This document shows positions 1 through 11,119 of a stretch of 64,000 bases of DNA, piece after piece (position 1 is the first letter of the stretch; each line of letters starts with the position of its first letter). The stretch comes from Hippasteria phrygiana (taxonomy: Eukaryota; Echinodermata; Asteroidea; Valvatida; Goniasteridae). The position numbers were made by a program, and so were the translations under genes. The DNA is taken from the NCBI GenBank assembly GCA_037893225.1, contig JAZGUH010000116.1:124001-188000 (forward strand), in the 5' to 3' direction. Under the pieces are notes generated by a model. The model did not search any database. It saw only the letters and a program-made list of their open reading frames with translations, and was not told the origin of the DNA.

Positions 1-20
1 CTTTACTCATTCATAATTGC
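1..20. repeat. Partial monomer at left edge
   Basis: These 20 bases are the last 20 of a monomer with the tttactcattcataattgc-type tail. The array therefore extends beyond the left edge of the window. Confidence 0.95.
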
Positions 21-251
21 ATGAAATATCAACCAAATACAGTAATTTTGACATGTATTGATAGCTTAGATCTGGCGCTACATGTTGCAATCATCGGCGG
101 CTTCCTAGAGTTAAAACTTGTGGAGAAAATTCAAACCTCGCAATGTTTATTTTCTTTCCGGCCAACATCTGTGTACATGTTACCGTCTATTTATTGCTCC
201 ATGCATGTCAAATTCCCTGGGGTATGACTTGCTTTACTCATTCATAATTGC

Positions 252-483
252 ATGAAATATCAACCAAATACAGTAATTTTGACATGTATGGATAGCTTAG
301 ATCTGGCGCTACATGTTGCAATCATTGGCGGCTTCCTAGAGTTAAAACTTGTGGAGAAAATTCAAACCTCGCAATGTTTATTTTCTTTCCGGCCAACATC
401 TGTGTACATGTTACCGTCTATTTATTGCTCCATGCATGTCAAATTCCCTGGGGTATGGACTAGCTTTACTCATTTATAATTGC
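252..483. repeat. 232-bp long-form monomer (class B)
   Basis: This is the first long-form copy. It has the extra G after position 206, giving ggtatggactag, together with gtacatgttaccg at 153-165, gcatg at 183-187, G at 199 and a tttata tail. In every long copy I checked, the extra G occurs with A at position 185, so the length change appears to have arisen once on that background and then spread. Class A copies such as 21-251 have A at 185 without the extra G and may represent the ancestral state. The extra base shifts the reading frame of the following monomer. Confidence 0.93.
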
Positions 484-945
484 ATGAAATATCAACCAAA
501 TTCAGTAATTTTGACATGTATGGATAGCTTAGACCTGGCGCTACATGTTGCAATCATCGGCGGCTTCCTAGAGTTAAAACCTGTGGAGAAAATTCAAACC
601 TCGCAATGTTTATTTTCTTTCCGGCCAACATCTGTGTGCATATTACCTTCTATTTATTGCTCCATGCCTGTCAAATTCCCTTGGGTATGACTTGCTTTAC
701 TCATTGATAATTGCATGAAATATCAACCAAATACAGTAATTTTGACATGTATGGATAGCTTAGATCTGGCGCTACATGTTGCAATTATCGGCGGCTTCTT
801 AGAGTTAACACTTGTGGAGAAAATTCAAACCTCGCAATGTTTATTTTCTTTCCGGCCAACATCTGTGTGCATATTACCTTCTATTTATTGCTCCATGCCT
901 GTCAAATTCCCTAGGGTATGACTTGCTTTACTCATTCATAATTGC

Positions 946-1176
946 ATGAAATATCAACCAAATACAGTAATTTTGACATGTATGGATAGCTTAGATCTGG
1001 CGCTACATGTTGCAATCATCGGCGGCTTCCTAGAGTTAAAACTTGTGGAGAAAATTCAAACCTCGCAATGTTTATTTTCTTTCCGGCCAACATCTGTGTG
1101 CATATTACCTTCTATTTATTGCTCCATGCCTGTCAAATTCCCTAGGGTATGACTTGCTTTATTCATTCATAATTGC
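946..1176. repeat. Reference 231-bp monomer (class E) and its variable positions
   Basis: This is the commonest monomer class. A hand count gives A63 T81 G39 C48 and 5 CpG against about 8 expected. Main variable positions, counted from the A of ATG: 19 (a/t/g), 20 (c/t), 28 (t/c), 29 (t/g), 39 (g/t), 49 (g/t), 51 (t/c), 65 (t/a), 72 (c/t), 75 (c/t), 79 (g/a), 85 (c/t), 90 (g/c), 95 (a/c), 98 (t/c/a), 116 (c/t), 128 (t/g), 130 (t/a), 155 (g/a), 159 (a/g), 161 (t/a), 162 (a/t), 165 (t/g), 167 (c/t), 185 (c/a), 197 (c/t), 199 (a/g/t), extra G after 206, 210 (t/a), 217 (t/c), 219 (c/a), 223 (c/g/t). Short palindromes include AGATCT at 48-53, ACATGT at 31-36 and 60-65, and CCCTAGGG at 195-202. Confidence 0.93.
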
Positions 1177-1638
1177 ATGAAATATCAACCAAATACAGTA
1201 ATTTTGACATGTATGGATAGCTTAGATCTGGCGCTACATGTTGCAATCATCGGCGGCTTCCTAGAGTTAAAACTTGTGGAGAAAATTCAAACCTCGCAAT
1301 GTTTATTTTCTTTCCGGCCAACATCTGTGTGCATATTACCTTCTATTTATTGCTCCATGCCTGTCAAATTCCCTTGGGTATGACTTGCTTTACTCATTGA
1401 TAATTGCATGAAATATCAACCAAATACAGTAATTTTGACATGTATGGATAGCTTAGATCTGGCGCTACATGTTGCAATTATCGGCGGCTTCTTAGAGTTA
1501 ACACTTGTGGAGAAAATTCAAACCTCGCAATGTTTATTTTCTTTCCGGCCAACATCTGTGTGCATATTACCTTCTATTTATTGCTCCATGCCTGTCAAAT
1601 TCCCTAGGGTATGACTTGCTTTACTCATTCATAATTGC

Positions 1639-3950
1639 ATGAAATATCAACCAAATACAGTAATTTTGACATGTATTGATAGCTTAGATCTGGCGCTACA
1701 TGTTGCAATCATCGGCGGCTTCCTAGAGTTAAAACTTGTGGAGAAAATTCAAACCTCGCAATGTTTATTTTCTTTCCGGCCAACATCTGTGTACATGTTA
1801 CCGTCTATTTATTGCTCCATGCATGTCAAATTCCCTGGGGTATGACTTGCTTTACTCATTCATAATTGCATGAAATATCAACCAAATACAGTAATTTTGA
1901 CATGTATGGATAGCTTAGATCTGGCGCTACATGTTGCAATCATTGGCGGCTTCCTAGAGTTAAAACTTGTGGAGAAAATTCAAACCTCGCAATGTTTATT
2001 TTCTTTCCGGCCAACATCTGTGTACATGTTACCGTCTATTTATTGCTCCATGCATGTCAAATTCCCTGGGGTATGGACTAGCTTTACTCATTTATAATTG
2101 CATGAAATATCAACCAAATTCAGTAATTTTGACATGTATGGATAGCTTAGACCTGGCGCTACATGTTGCAATCATCGGCGGCTTCCTAGAGTTAAAACCT
2201 GTGGAGAAAATTCAAACCTCGCAATGTTTATTTTCTTTCCGGCCAACATCTGTGTGCATATTACCTTCTATTTATTGCTCCATGCCTGTCAAATTCCCTT
2301 GGGTATGACTTGCTTTACTCATTGATAATTGCATGAAATATCAACCAAATACAGTAATTTTGACATGTATGGATAGCTTAGATCTGGCGCTACATGTTGC
2401 AATTATCGGCGGCTTCTTAGAGTTAACACTTGTGGAGAAAATTCAAACCTCGCAATGTTTATTTTCTTTCCGGCCAACATCTGTGTGCATATTACCTTCT
2501 ATTTATTGCTCCATGCCTGTCAAATTCCCTAGGGTATGACTTGCTTTACTCATTCATAATTGCATGAAATATCAACCAAATACAGTAATTTTGACATGTA
2601 TGGATAGCTTAGATCTGGCGCTACATGTTGCAATCATCGGCGGCTTCCTAGAGTTAAAACTTGTGGAGAAAATTCAAACCTCGCAATGTTTATTTTCTTT
2701 CCGGCCAACATCTGTGTGCATATTACCTTCTATTTATTGCTCCATGCCTGTCAAATTCCCTAGGGTATGACTTGCTTTATTCATTCATAATTGCATGAAA
2801 TATCAACCAAATACAGTAATTTTGACATGTATGGATAGCTTAGATCTGGCGCTACATGTTGCAATCATCGGCGGCTTCCTAGAGTTAAAACTTGTGGAGA
2901 AAATTCAAACCTCGCAATGTTTATTTTCTTTCCGGCCAACATCTGTGTGCATATTACCTTCTATTTATTGCTCCATGCATGTCAAATTCCCTGGGGTATG
3001 GACTAGCTTTACTCATTTATAATTGCATGAAATATCAACCAAATTCAGTAATTTTGACATGTATGGATAGCTTAGACCTGGCGCTACATGTTGCAATCAT
3101 CGGCGGCTTCCTAGAGTTAAAACCTGTGGAGAAAATTCAAACCTCGCAATGTTTATTTTCTTTCCGGCCAACATCTGTGTGCATATTACCTTCTATTTAT
3201 TGCTCCATGCCTGTCAAATTCCCTTGGGTATGACTTGCTTTACTCATTGATAATTGCATGAAATATCAACCAAATACAGTAATTTTGACATGTATGGATA
3301 GCTTAGATCTGGCGCTACATGTTGCAATTATCGGCGGCTTCTTAGAGTTAACACTTGTGGAGAAAATTCAAACCTCGCAATGTTTATTTTCTTTCCGGCC
3401 AACATCTGTGTGCATATTACCTTCTATTTATTGCTCCATGCCTGTCAAATTCCCTAGGGTATGACTTGCTTTACTCATTCATAATTGCATGAAATATCAA
3501 CCAAATACAGTAATTTTGACATGTATGGATAGCTTAGATCTGGCGCTACATGTTGCAATCATCGGCGGCTTCCTAGAGTTAAAACTTGTGGAGAAAATTC
3601 AAACCTCGCAATGTTTATTTTCTTTCCGGCCAACATCTGTGTGCATATTACCTTCTATTTATTGCTCCATGCCTGTCAAATTCCCTTGGGTATGACTTGC
3701 TTTACTCATTGATAATTGCATGAAATATCAACCAAATACAGTAATTTTGACATGTATGGATAGCTTAGATCTGGCGCTACATGTTGCAATTATCGGCGGC
3801 TTCTTAGAGTTAACACTTGTGGAGAAAATTCAAACCTCGCAATGTTTATTTTCTTTCCGGCCAACATCTGTGTGCATATTACCTTCTATTTATTGCTCCA
3901 TGCCTGTCAAATTCCCTAGGGTATGACTTGCTTTACTCATTCATAATTGC
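1639..3950. repeat. Ten-monomer HOR variant, 2,312 bp
   Basis: The order is A-B-C-D-E, then an E/B hybrid (2795), then C-D-F-D, with the next A at 3951. Compared with the preceding seven-monomer unit it has three additional monomers inserted at the hybrid, the expected outcome of out-of-register recombination between related units. Confidence 0.88.
2795..3026. repeat. Hybrid monomer E/B
   Basis: Positions 1 to about 170 follow class E (gcatattacct at 155-165). From position 185 onward it is class B (gcatg, G at 199, the extra G, ctag, tttata tail). The switch lies in the identical stretch between about 165 and 185. It marks the junction where the ten-monomer unit differs from the seven-monomer one. 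Confidence 0.85.
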
Positions 3951-5800
3951 ATGAAATATCAACCAAATACAGTAATTTTGACATGTATTGATAGCTTAGA
4001 TCTGGCGCTACATGTTGCAATCATCGGCGGCTTCCTAGAGTTAAAACTTGTGGAGAAAATTCAAACCTCGCAATGTTTATTTTCTTTCCGGCCAACATCT
4101 GTGTACATGTTACCGTCTATTTATTGCTCCATGCATGTCAAATTCCCTGGGGTATGACTTGCTTTACTCATTCATAATTGCATGAAATATCAACCAAATA
4201 CAGTAATTTTGACATGTATGGATAGCTTAGATCTGGCGCTACATGTTGCAATCATTGGCGGCTTCCTAGAGTTAAAACTTGTGGAGAAAATTCAAACCTC
4301 GCAATGTTTATTTTCTTTCCGGCCAACATCTGTGTACATGTTACCGTCTATTTATTGCTCCATGCATGTCAAATTCCCTGGGGTATGGACTAGCTTTACT
4401 CATTTATAATTGCATGAAATATCAACCAAATTCAGTAATTTTGACATGTATGGATAGCTTAGACCTGGCGCTACATGTTGCAATCATCGGCGGCTTCCTA
4501 GAGTTAAAACCTGTGGAGAAAATTCAAACCTCGCAATGTTTATTTTCTTTCCGGCCAACATCTGTGTGCATATTACCTTCTATTTATTGCTCCATGCCTG
4601 TCAAATTCCCTTGGGTATGACTTGCTTTACTCATTGATAATTGCATGAAATATCAACCAAATACAGTAATTTTGACATGTATGGATAGCTTAGATCTGGC
4701 GCTACATGTTGCAATTATCGGCGGCTTCTTAGAGTTAACACTTGTGGAGAAAATTCAAACCTCGCAATGTTTATTTTCTTTCCGGCCAACATCTGTGTGC
4801 ATATTACCTTCTATTTATTGCTCCATGCCTGTCAAATTCCCTAGGGTATGACTTGCTTTACTCATTCATAATTGCATGAAATATCAACCAAATACAGTAA
4901 TTTTGACATGTATGGATAGCTTAGATCTGGCGCTACATGTTGCAATCATCGGCGGCTTCCTAGAGTTAAAACTTGTGGAGAAAATTCAAACCTCGCAATG
5001 TTTATTTTCTTTCCGGCCAACATCTGTGTGCATATTACCTTCTATTTATTGCTCCATGCCTGTCAAATTCCCTAGGGTATGACTTGCTTTATTCATTCAT
5101 AATTGCATGAAATATCAACCAAATACAGTAATTTTGACATGTATGGATAGCTTAGATCTGGCGCTACATGTTGCAATCATCGGCGGCTTCCTAGAGTTAA
5201 AACTTGTGGAGAAAATTCAAACCTCGCAATGTTTATTTTCTTTCCGGCCAACATCTGTGTGCATATTACCTTCTATTTATTGCTCCATGCCTGTCAAATT
5301 CCCTAGGGTATGACTTGCTTTATTCATTCATAATTGCATGAAATATCAACCAAATACAGTAATTTGGACATGTATGGATAGCTTAGATCTGGCGCTACAT
5401 GTTGCAATTATCGGCGGCTTCTTAGAGTTAACACATGTGGAGAAAATTCAAACCTCGCAATGTTTATTTTCTTTCCGGCCAACATCTGTGTGCATATTAC
5501 CTTCTATTTATTGCTCCATGCCTGTCAAATTCCCTAGGGTATGACTTGCTTTACTCATTCATAATTGCATGAAATATCAACCAAATACAGTAATTTTGAC
5601 ATGTATGGATAGCTTAGATCTGGCGCTACATGTTGCAATCATCGGCGGCTTCCTAGAGTTAAAACTTGTGGAGAAAATTCAAACCTCGCAATGTTTATTT
5701 TCTTTCCGGCCAACATCTGTGTACATGTTACCGTCTATTTATTGCTCCATGCATGTCAAATTCCCTGGGGTATGGACTTGCTTTATTCATTCATAATTGC

Positions 5801-7189
5801 ATGAAATATCAACCAAATGTAGTAATTTTGACATGTATGGATAGCTTAGATCTGGCGCTACATGTTGCAATTATCGGCGGCTTCTTAGAGTTAACACTTG
5901 TGGAGAAAATTCAAACCTCGCAATGTTTATTTTCTTTCCGGCCAACATCTGTGTGCATATTACCTTCTATTTATTGCTCCATGCCTGTCAAATTCCCTTG
6001 GGTATGACTTGCTTTACTCATTCATAATTGCATGAAATATCAACCAAATACAGTAATTTTGACATGTATTGATAGCTTAGATCTGGCGCTACATGTTGCA
6101 ATCATCGGCGGCTTCCTAGAGTTAAAACTTGTGGAGAAAATTCAAACCTCGCAATGTTTATTTTCTTTCCGGCCAACATCTGTGTACATGTTACCGTCTA
6201 TTTATTGCTCCATGCATGTCAAATTCCCTGGGGTATGGACTAGCTTTACTCATTTATAATTGCATGAAATATCAACCAAATTCAGTAATTTTGACATGTA
6301 TGGATAGCTTAGACCTGGCGCTACATGTTGCAATCATCGGCGGCTTCCTAGAGTTAAAACTTGTGGAGAAAATTCAAACCTCGCAATGTTTATTTTCTTT
6401 CCGGCCAACATCTGTGTACATGTTACCGTCTATTTATTGCTCCATGCATGTCAAATTCCCTGGGGTATGGACTTGCTTTATTCATTCATAATTGCATGAA
6501 ATATCAACCAAATGTAGTAATTTTGACATGTATGGATAGCTTAGATCTGGCGCTACATGTTGCAATTATCGGCGGCTTCTTAGAGTTAACACTTGTGGAG
6601 AAAATTCAAACCTCGCAATGTTTATTTTCTTTCCGGCCAACATCTGTGTGCATATTACCTTCTATTTATTGCTCCATGCCTGTCAAATTCCCTTGGGTAT
6701 GACTTGCTTTACTCATTCATAATTGCATGAAATATCAACCAAATACAGTAATTTTGACATGTATTGATAGCTTAGATCTGGCGCTACATGTTGCAATCAT
6801 CGGCGGCTTCCTAGAGTTAAAACTTGTGGAGAAAATTCAAACCTCGCAATGTTTATTTTCTTTCCGGCCAACATCTGTGTACATGTTACCGTCTATTTAT
6901 TGCTCCATGCATGTCAAATTCCCTGGGGTATGGACTAGCTTTACTCATTTATAATTGCATGAAATATCAACCAAATTCAGTAATTTTGACATGTATGGAT
7001 AGCTTAGACCTGGCGCTACATGTTGCAATCATCGGCGGCTTCCTAGAGTTAAAACTTGTGGAGAAAATTCAAACCTCGCAATGTTTATTTTCTTTCCGGC
7101 CAACATCTGTGTGCATATTACCTTCTATTTATTGCTCCATGCCTGTCAAATTCCCTAGGGTATGACTTGCTTTACTCATTGATAATTGC
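5801..7189. repeat. Local three-monomer duplication, period about 695 bp
   Basis: V (5801), A/B hybrid (6032) and a C/B2 hybrid (6264) are followed by V (6496), A/B (6727) and C' (6959). V is recognised by gt at 19-20, found only in a few places in the window. The two triplets differ in the third monomer: the first carries the B2 3' part with the extra G, the second an E-like 3' part with a gataa tail. Confidence 0.82.
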
Positions 7190-10100
7190 ATGAAATATCA
7201 ACCAAATACAGTAATTTTGACATGTATGGATAGCTTAGATCTGGCGCTACATGTTGCAATTATCGGCGGCTTCTTAGAGTTAACACTTGTGGAGAAAATT
7301 CAAACCTCGCAATGTTTATTTTCTTTCCGGCCAACATCTGTGTGCATATTACCTTCTATTTATTGCTCCATGCCTGTCAAATTCCCTAGGGTATGACTTG
7401 CTTTACTCATTCATAATTGCATGAAATATCAACCAAATACAGTAATTTTGACATGTATGGATAGCTTAGATCTGGCGCTACATGTTGCAATCATCGGCGG
7501 CTTCCTAGAGTTAAAACTTGTGGAGAAAATTCAAACCTCGCAATGTTTATTTTCTTTCCGGCCAACATCTGTGTACATGTTACCGTCTATTTATTGCTCC
7601 ATGCATGTCAAATTCCCTGGGGTATGGACTAGCTTTACTCATTTATAATTGCATGAAATATCAACCAAATACAGTAATTTTGACATGTATGGATAGCTTA
7701 GATCTGGCGCTACATGTTGCAATTATCGGCGGCTTCTTAGAGTTAACACTTGTGGAGAAAATTCAAACCTCGCAATGTTTATTTTCTTTCCGGCCAACAT
7801 CTGTGTGCATATTACCTTCTATTTATTGCTCCATGCCTGTCAAATTCCCTAGGGTATGACTTGCTTTACTCATTCATAATTGCATGAAATATCAACCAAA
7901 TACAGTAATTTTGACATGTATGGATAGCTTAGATCTGGCGCTACATGTTGCAATCATCGGCGGCTTCCTAGAGTTAAAACTTGTGGAGAAAATTCAAACC
8001 TCGCAATGTTTATTTTCTTTCCGGCCAACATCTGTGTGCATATTACCTTCTATTTATTGCTCCATGCCTGTCAAATTCCCTAGGGTATGACTTGCTTTAT
8101 TCATTCATAATTGCATGAAATATCAACCAAATACAGTAATTTTGACATGTATGGATAGCTTAGATCTGGCGCTACATGTTGCAATCATCGGCGGCTTCCT
8201 AGAGTTAAAACTTGTGGAGAAAATTCAAACCTCGCAATGTTTATTTTCTTTCCGGCCAACATCTGTGTGCATATTACCTTCTATTTATTGCTCCATGCCT
8301 GTCAAATTCCCTAGGGTATGACTTGCTTTATTCATTCATAATTGCATGAAATATCAACCAAATACAGTAATTTTGACATGTATGGATAGCTTAGATCTGG
8401 CGCTACATGTTGCAATTATCGGCGGCTTCTTAGAGTTAACACTTGTGGAGAAAATTCAAACCTCGCAATGTTTATTTTCTTTCCGGCCAACATCTGTGTG
8501 CATATTACCTTTTATTTATTGCTCCATGCCTGTCAAATTCCCTTGGGTATGACTTGCTTTACTCATTCATAATTGCATGAAATATCAACCAAATACAGTA
8601 ATTTTGACATGTATGGATAGCTTAGATCTGGCGCTACATGTTGCAATTATCGGCGGCTTCTTAGAGTTAACACTTGTGGAGAAAATTCAAATCTCGCAAT
8701 GTTTATTTTCTTTCCGGCCAACATCTGTGTGCATATTACCTTCTATTTATTGCTCCATGCCTGTCAAATTCCCTAGGGTATGACTTGCTTTATTCATTCA
8801 TAATTGCATGAAATATCAACCAAATACAGTAATTTTGACATGTATGGATAGCTTAGATCTGGCGCTACATGTTGCAATCATCGGCGGCTTCCTAGAGTTA
8901 AAACTTGTGGAGAAAATTCAAACCTCGCAATGTTTATTTTCTTTCCGGCCAACATCTGTGTGCATATTACCTTCTATTTATTGCTCCATGCCTGTCAAAT
9001 TCCCTAGGGTATGACTTGCTTTATTCATTCATAATTGCATGAAATATCAACCAAATACAGTAATTTTGACATGTATGGATAGCTTAGATCTGGCGCTACA
9101 TGTTGCAATTATCGGCGGCTTCTTAGAGTTAACACATGTGGAGAAAATTCAAACCTCGCAATGTTTATTTTCTTTCCGGCCAACATCTGTGTGCATATTA
9201 CCTTCTATTTATTGCTCCATGCCTGTCAAATTCCCTAGGGTATGACTTGCTTTACTCATTCATAATTGCATGAAATATCAACCAAATACAGTAATTTTGA
9301 CATGTATGGATAGCTTAGATCTGGCGCTACATGTTGCAATCATCGGCGGCTTCCTAGAGTTAAAACTTGTGGAGAAAATTCAAACCTCGCAATGTTTATT
9401 TTCTTTCCGGCCAACATCTGTGTACATGTTACCGTCTATTTATTGCTCCATGCATGTCAAATTCCCTGGGGTATGGACTTGCTTTATTCATTCATAATTG
9501 CATGAAATATCAACCAAATGCAGTAATTTTGACATGTATGGATAGCTTAGATCTGGCGCTACATGATGCAATTATCGGCGGCTTCTTAGAGTTAACACTT
9601 GTGGAGAAAATTCAAACCTCGCAATGTTTATTTTCTTTCCGGCCAACATCTGTGTGCATATTTCCTTCTATTTATTGCTCCATGCCTGTCAAATTCCCTA
9701 GGGTATGACTTGCTTTACTCATTCATAATTGCATGAAATATCAACCAAATACAGTAATTTTGACATGTATGGATAGCTTAGATCTGGCGCTACATGTTGC
9801 AATCATCGGCGGCTTCCTAGAGTTAAAACTTGTGGAGAAAATTCAAACCTCGCAATGTTTATTTTCTTTCCGGCCAACATCTGTGTGCATATTACCTTCT
9901 ATTTATTGCTCCATGCCTGTCAAATTCCCTAGGGTATGACTTGCTTTATTCATTCATAATTGCATGAAATATCAACCAAATACAGTAATTTTGACATGTA
10001 TGGATAGCTTAGATCTGGCGCTACATGTTGCAATTATCGGCGGCTTCTTAGAGTTAACACTTGTGGAGAAAATTCAAACCTCGCAATGTTTATTTTCTTT

Positions 10101-10194
10101 CCGGCCAACATCTGTGTGCATATTACCTTTTATTTATTGCTCCATGCCTGTCAAATTCCCTTGGGTATGACTTGCTTTACTCATTCATAATTGC

Positions 10195-10425
10195 ATGAAA
10201 TATCAACCAAATACAGTAATTTTGACATGTATGGATAGCTTAGATCTGGCGCTACATGTTGCAATTATCGGCGGCTTCTTAGAGTTAACACTTGTGGAGA
10301 AAATTTAAATCTCGCAATGTTTATTTTCTTTCCGGCCAACATCTGTGTGCATATTACCTTCTATTTATTGCTCCATGCCTGTCAAATTCCCTAGGGTATG
10401 ACTTGCTTTATTCATTCATAATTGC
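10195..10425. repeat. Class I monomer with private stop
   Basis: A class I copy in which C at monomer position 112 is T (base 10306), giving tttaaatctc and a TAA in the main frame. I saw this change nowhere else in the window, so it is a useful unique marker and evidence against coding constraint. Confidence 0.88.
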
Positions 10426-10657
10426 ATGAAATATCAACCAAATACAGTAATTTTGACATGTATGGATAGCTTAGATCTGGCGCTACATGTTGCAATCATC
10501 GGCGGCTTCCTAGAGTTAAAACTTGTGGAGAAAATTCAAACCTCGCAATGTTTATTTTCTTTCCGGCCAACATCTGTGTGCATATTACCTTCTATTTATT
10601 GCTCCATGCATGTCAAATTCCCTGGGGTATGGACTTGCTTTATTCATTCATAATTGC
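10426..10657. repeat. Hybrid monomer E/B2
   Basis: The 5' part through gcatattacct (155-165) is class E. From gcatg at 183-187 through the extra G and the tttattcat tail it is class B2. It sits at the deletion junction of the five-monomer unit and has the same kind of breakpoint interval as the hybrid at 2795. Confidence 0.85.
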
Positions 10658-11119
10658 ATGAAATATCAACCAAATGCAGTAATTTTGACATGTATGGATA
10701 GCTTAGATCTGGCGCTACATGATGCAATTATCGGCGGCTTCTTAGAGTTAACACTTGTGGAGAAAATTCAAACCTCGCAATGTTTATTTTCTTTCCGGCC
10801 AACATCTGTGTGCATATTTCCTTCTATTTATTGCTCCATGCCTGTCAAATTCCCTAGGGTATGACTTGCTTTACTCATTCATAATTGCATGAAATATCAA
10901 CCAAATACAGTAATTTTGACATGTATGGATAGCTTAGATCTGGCGCTACATGTTGCAATCATCGGCGGCTTCCTAGAGTTAAAACTTGTGGAGAAAATTC
11001 AAACCTCGCAATGTTTATTTTCTTTCCGGCCAACATCTGTGTGCATATTACCTTCTATTTATTGCTCCATGCCTGTCAAATTCCCTAGGGTATGACTTGC
11101 TTTATTCATTGATAATTGC

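Larger units (their letters stand above)
21..1638. repeat. Seven-monomer HOR, 1,618 bp (A-B-C-D-E-F-D)
   Basis: Seven monomers in the order A (21), B (252), C (484), D (715), E (946), F (1177), D (1408). The next A begins at 1639, a period of 1,618 bp (six 231s and one 232). Class A is marked by T at 39, B by T at 75, C by T at 19 with C at 51 and 98, D by T at 72 and 85 with C at 95, and F by an E-like body with T at 199 and a gataa tail. Confidence 0.9.
8346..11119. repeat. P-I-E-H-B2-HDA-E HOR: seven- then five-monomer units
   Basis: Unit one (8346-9963, 1,618 bp) reads P, I, E, H, B2, HDA, E. Unit two (9964-11119, 1,156 bp) reads P, I, E/B2 hybrid, HDA, E. The second unit lacks the H and B2 steps, and the E/B2 hybrid at 10426-10657 marks where two monomers were lost. 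P starts again at 11120. Confidence 0.85.

Noticed and set aside
21..227. A 68-codon frame beginning MKYQPN in almost every monomer, with a hydrophobic stretch (LALHVAIIGGFLEL) that looks like a membrane segment
   Set aside because: It exists because the repeat is 231 bp, a multiple of three, and lacks stops by chance. Variants are mostly amino acid changing, about 29 copies have stops, and there is no promoter or translation context. It is a repeat by-product.
349..690. Longer 113-codon frames (MWRKFK...) crossing two monomers
   Set aside because: They arise only where the extra G of a 232-bp monomer shifts one frame into the main frame of the next monomer. Their 72 occurrences match the 72 long monomers exactly.
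3480..3710. TATAA in tttataattgc tails and acatataac of class Z as promoters
   Set aside because: AT-rich five-base matches are expected in 38% GC DNA and no other promoter element accompanies them.
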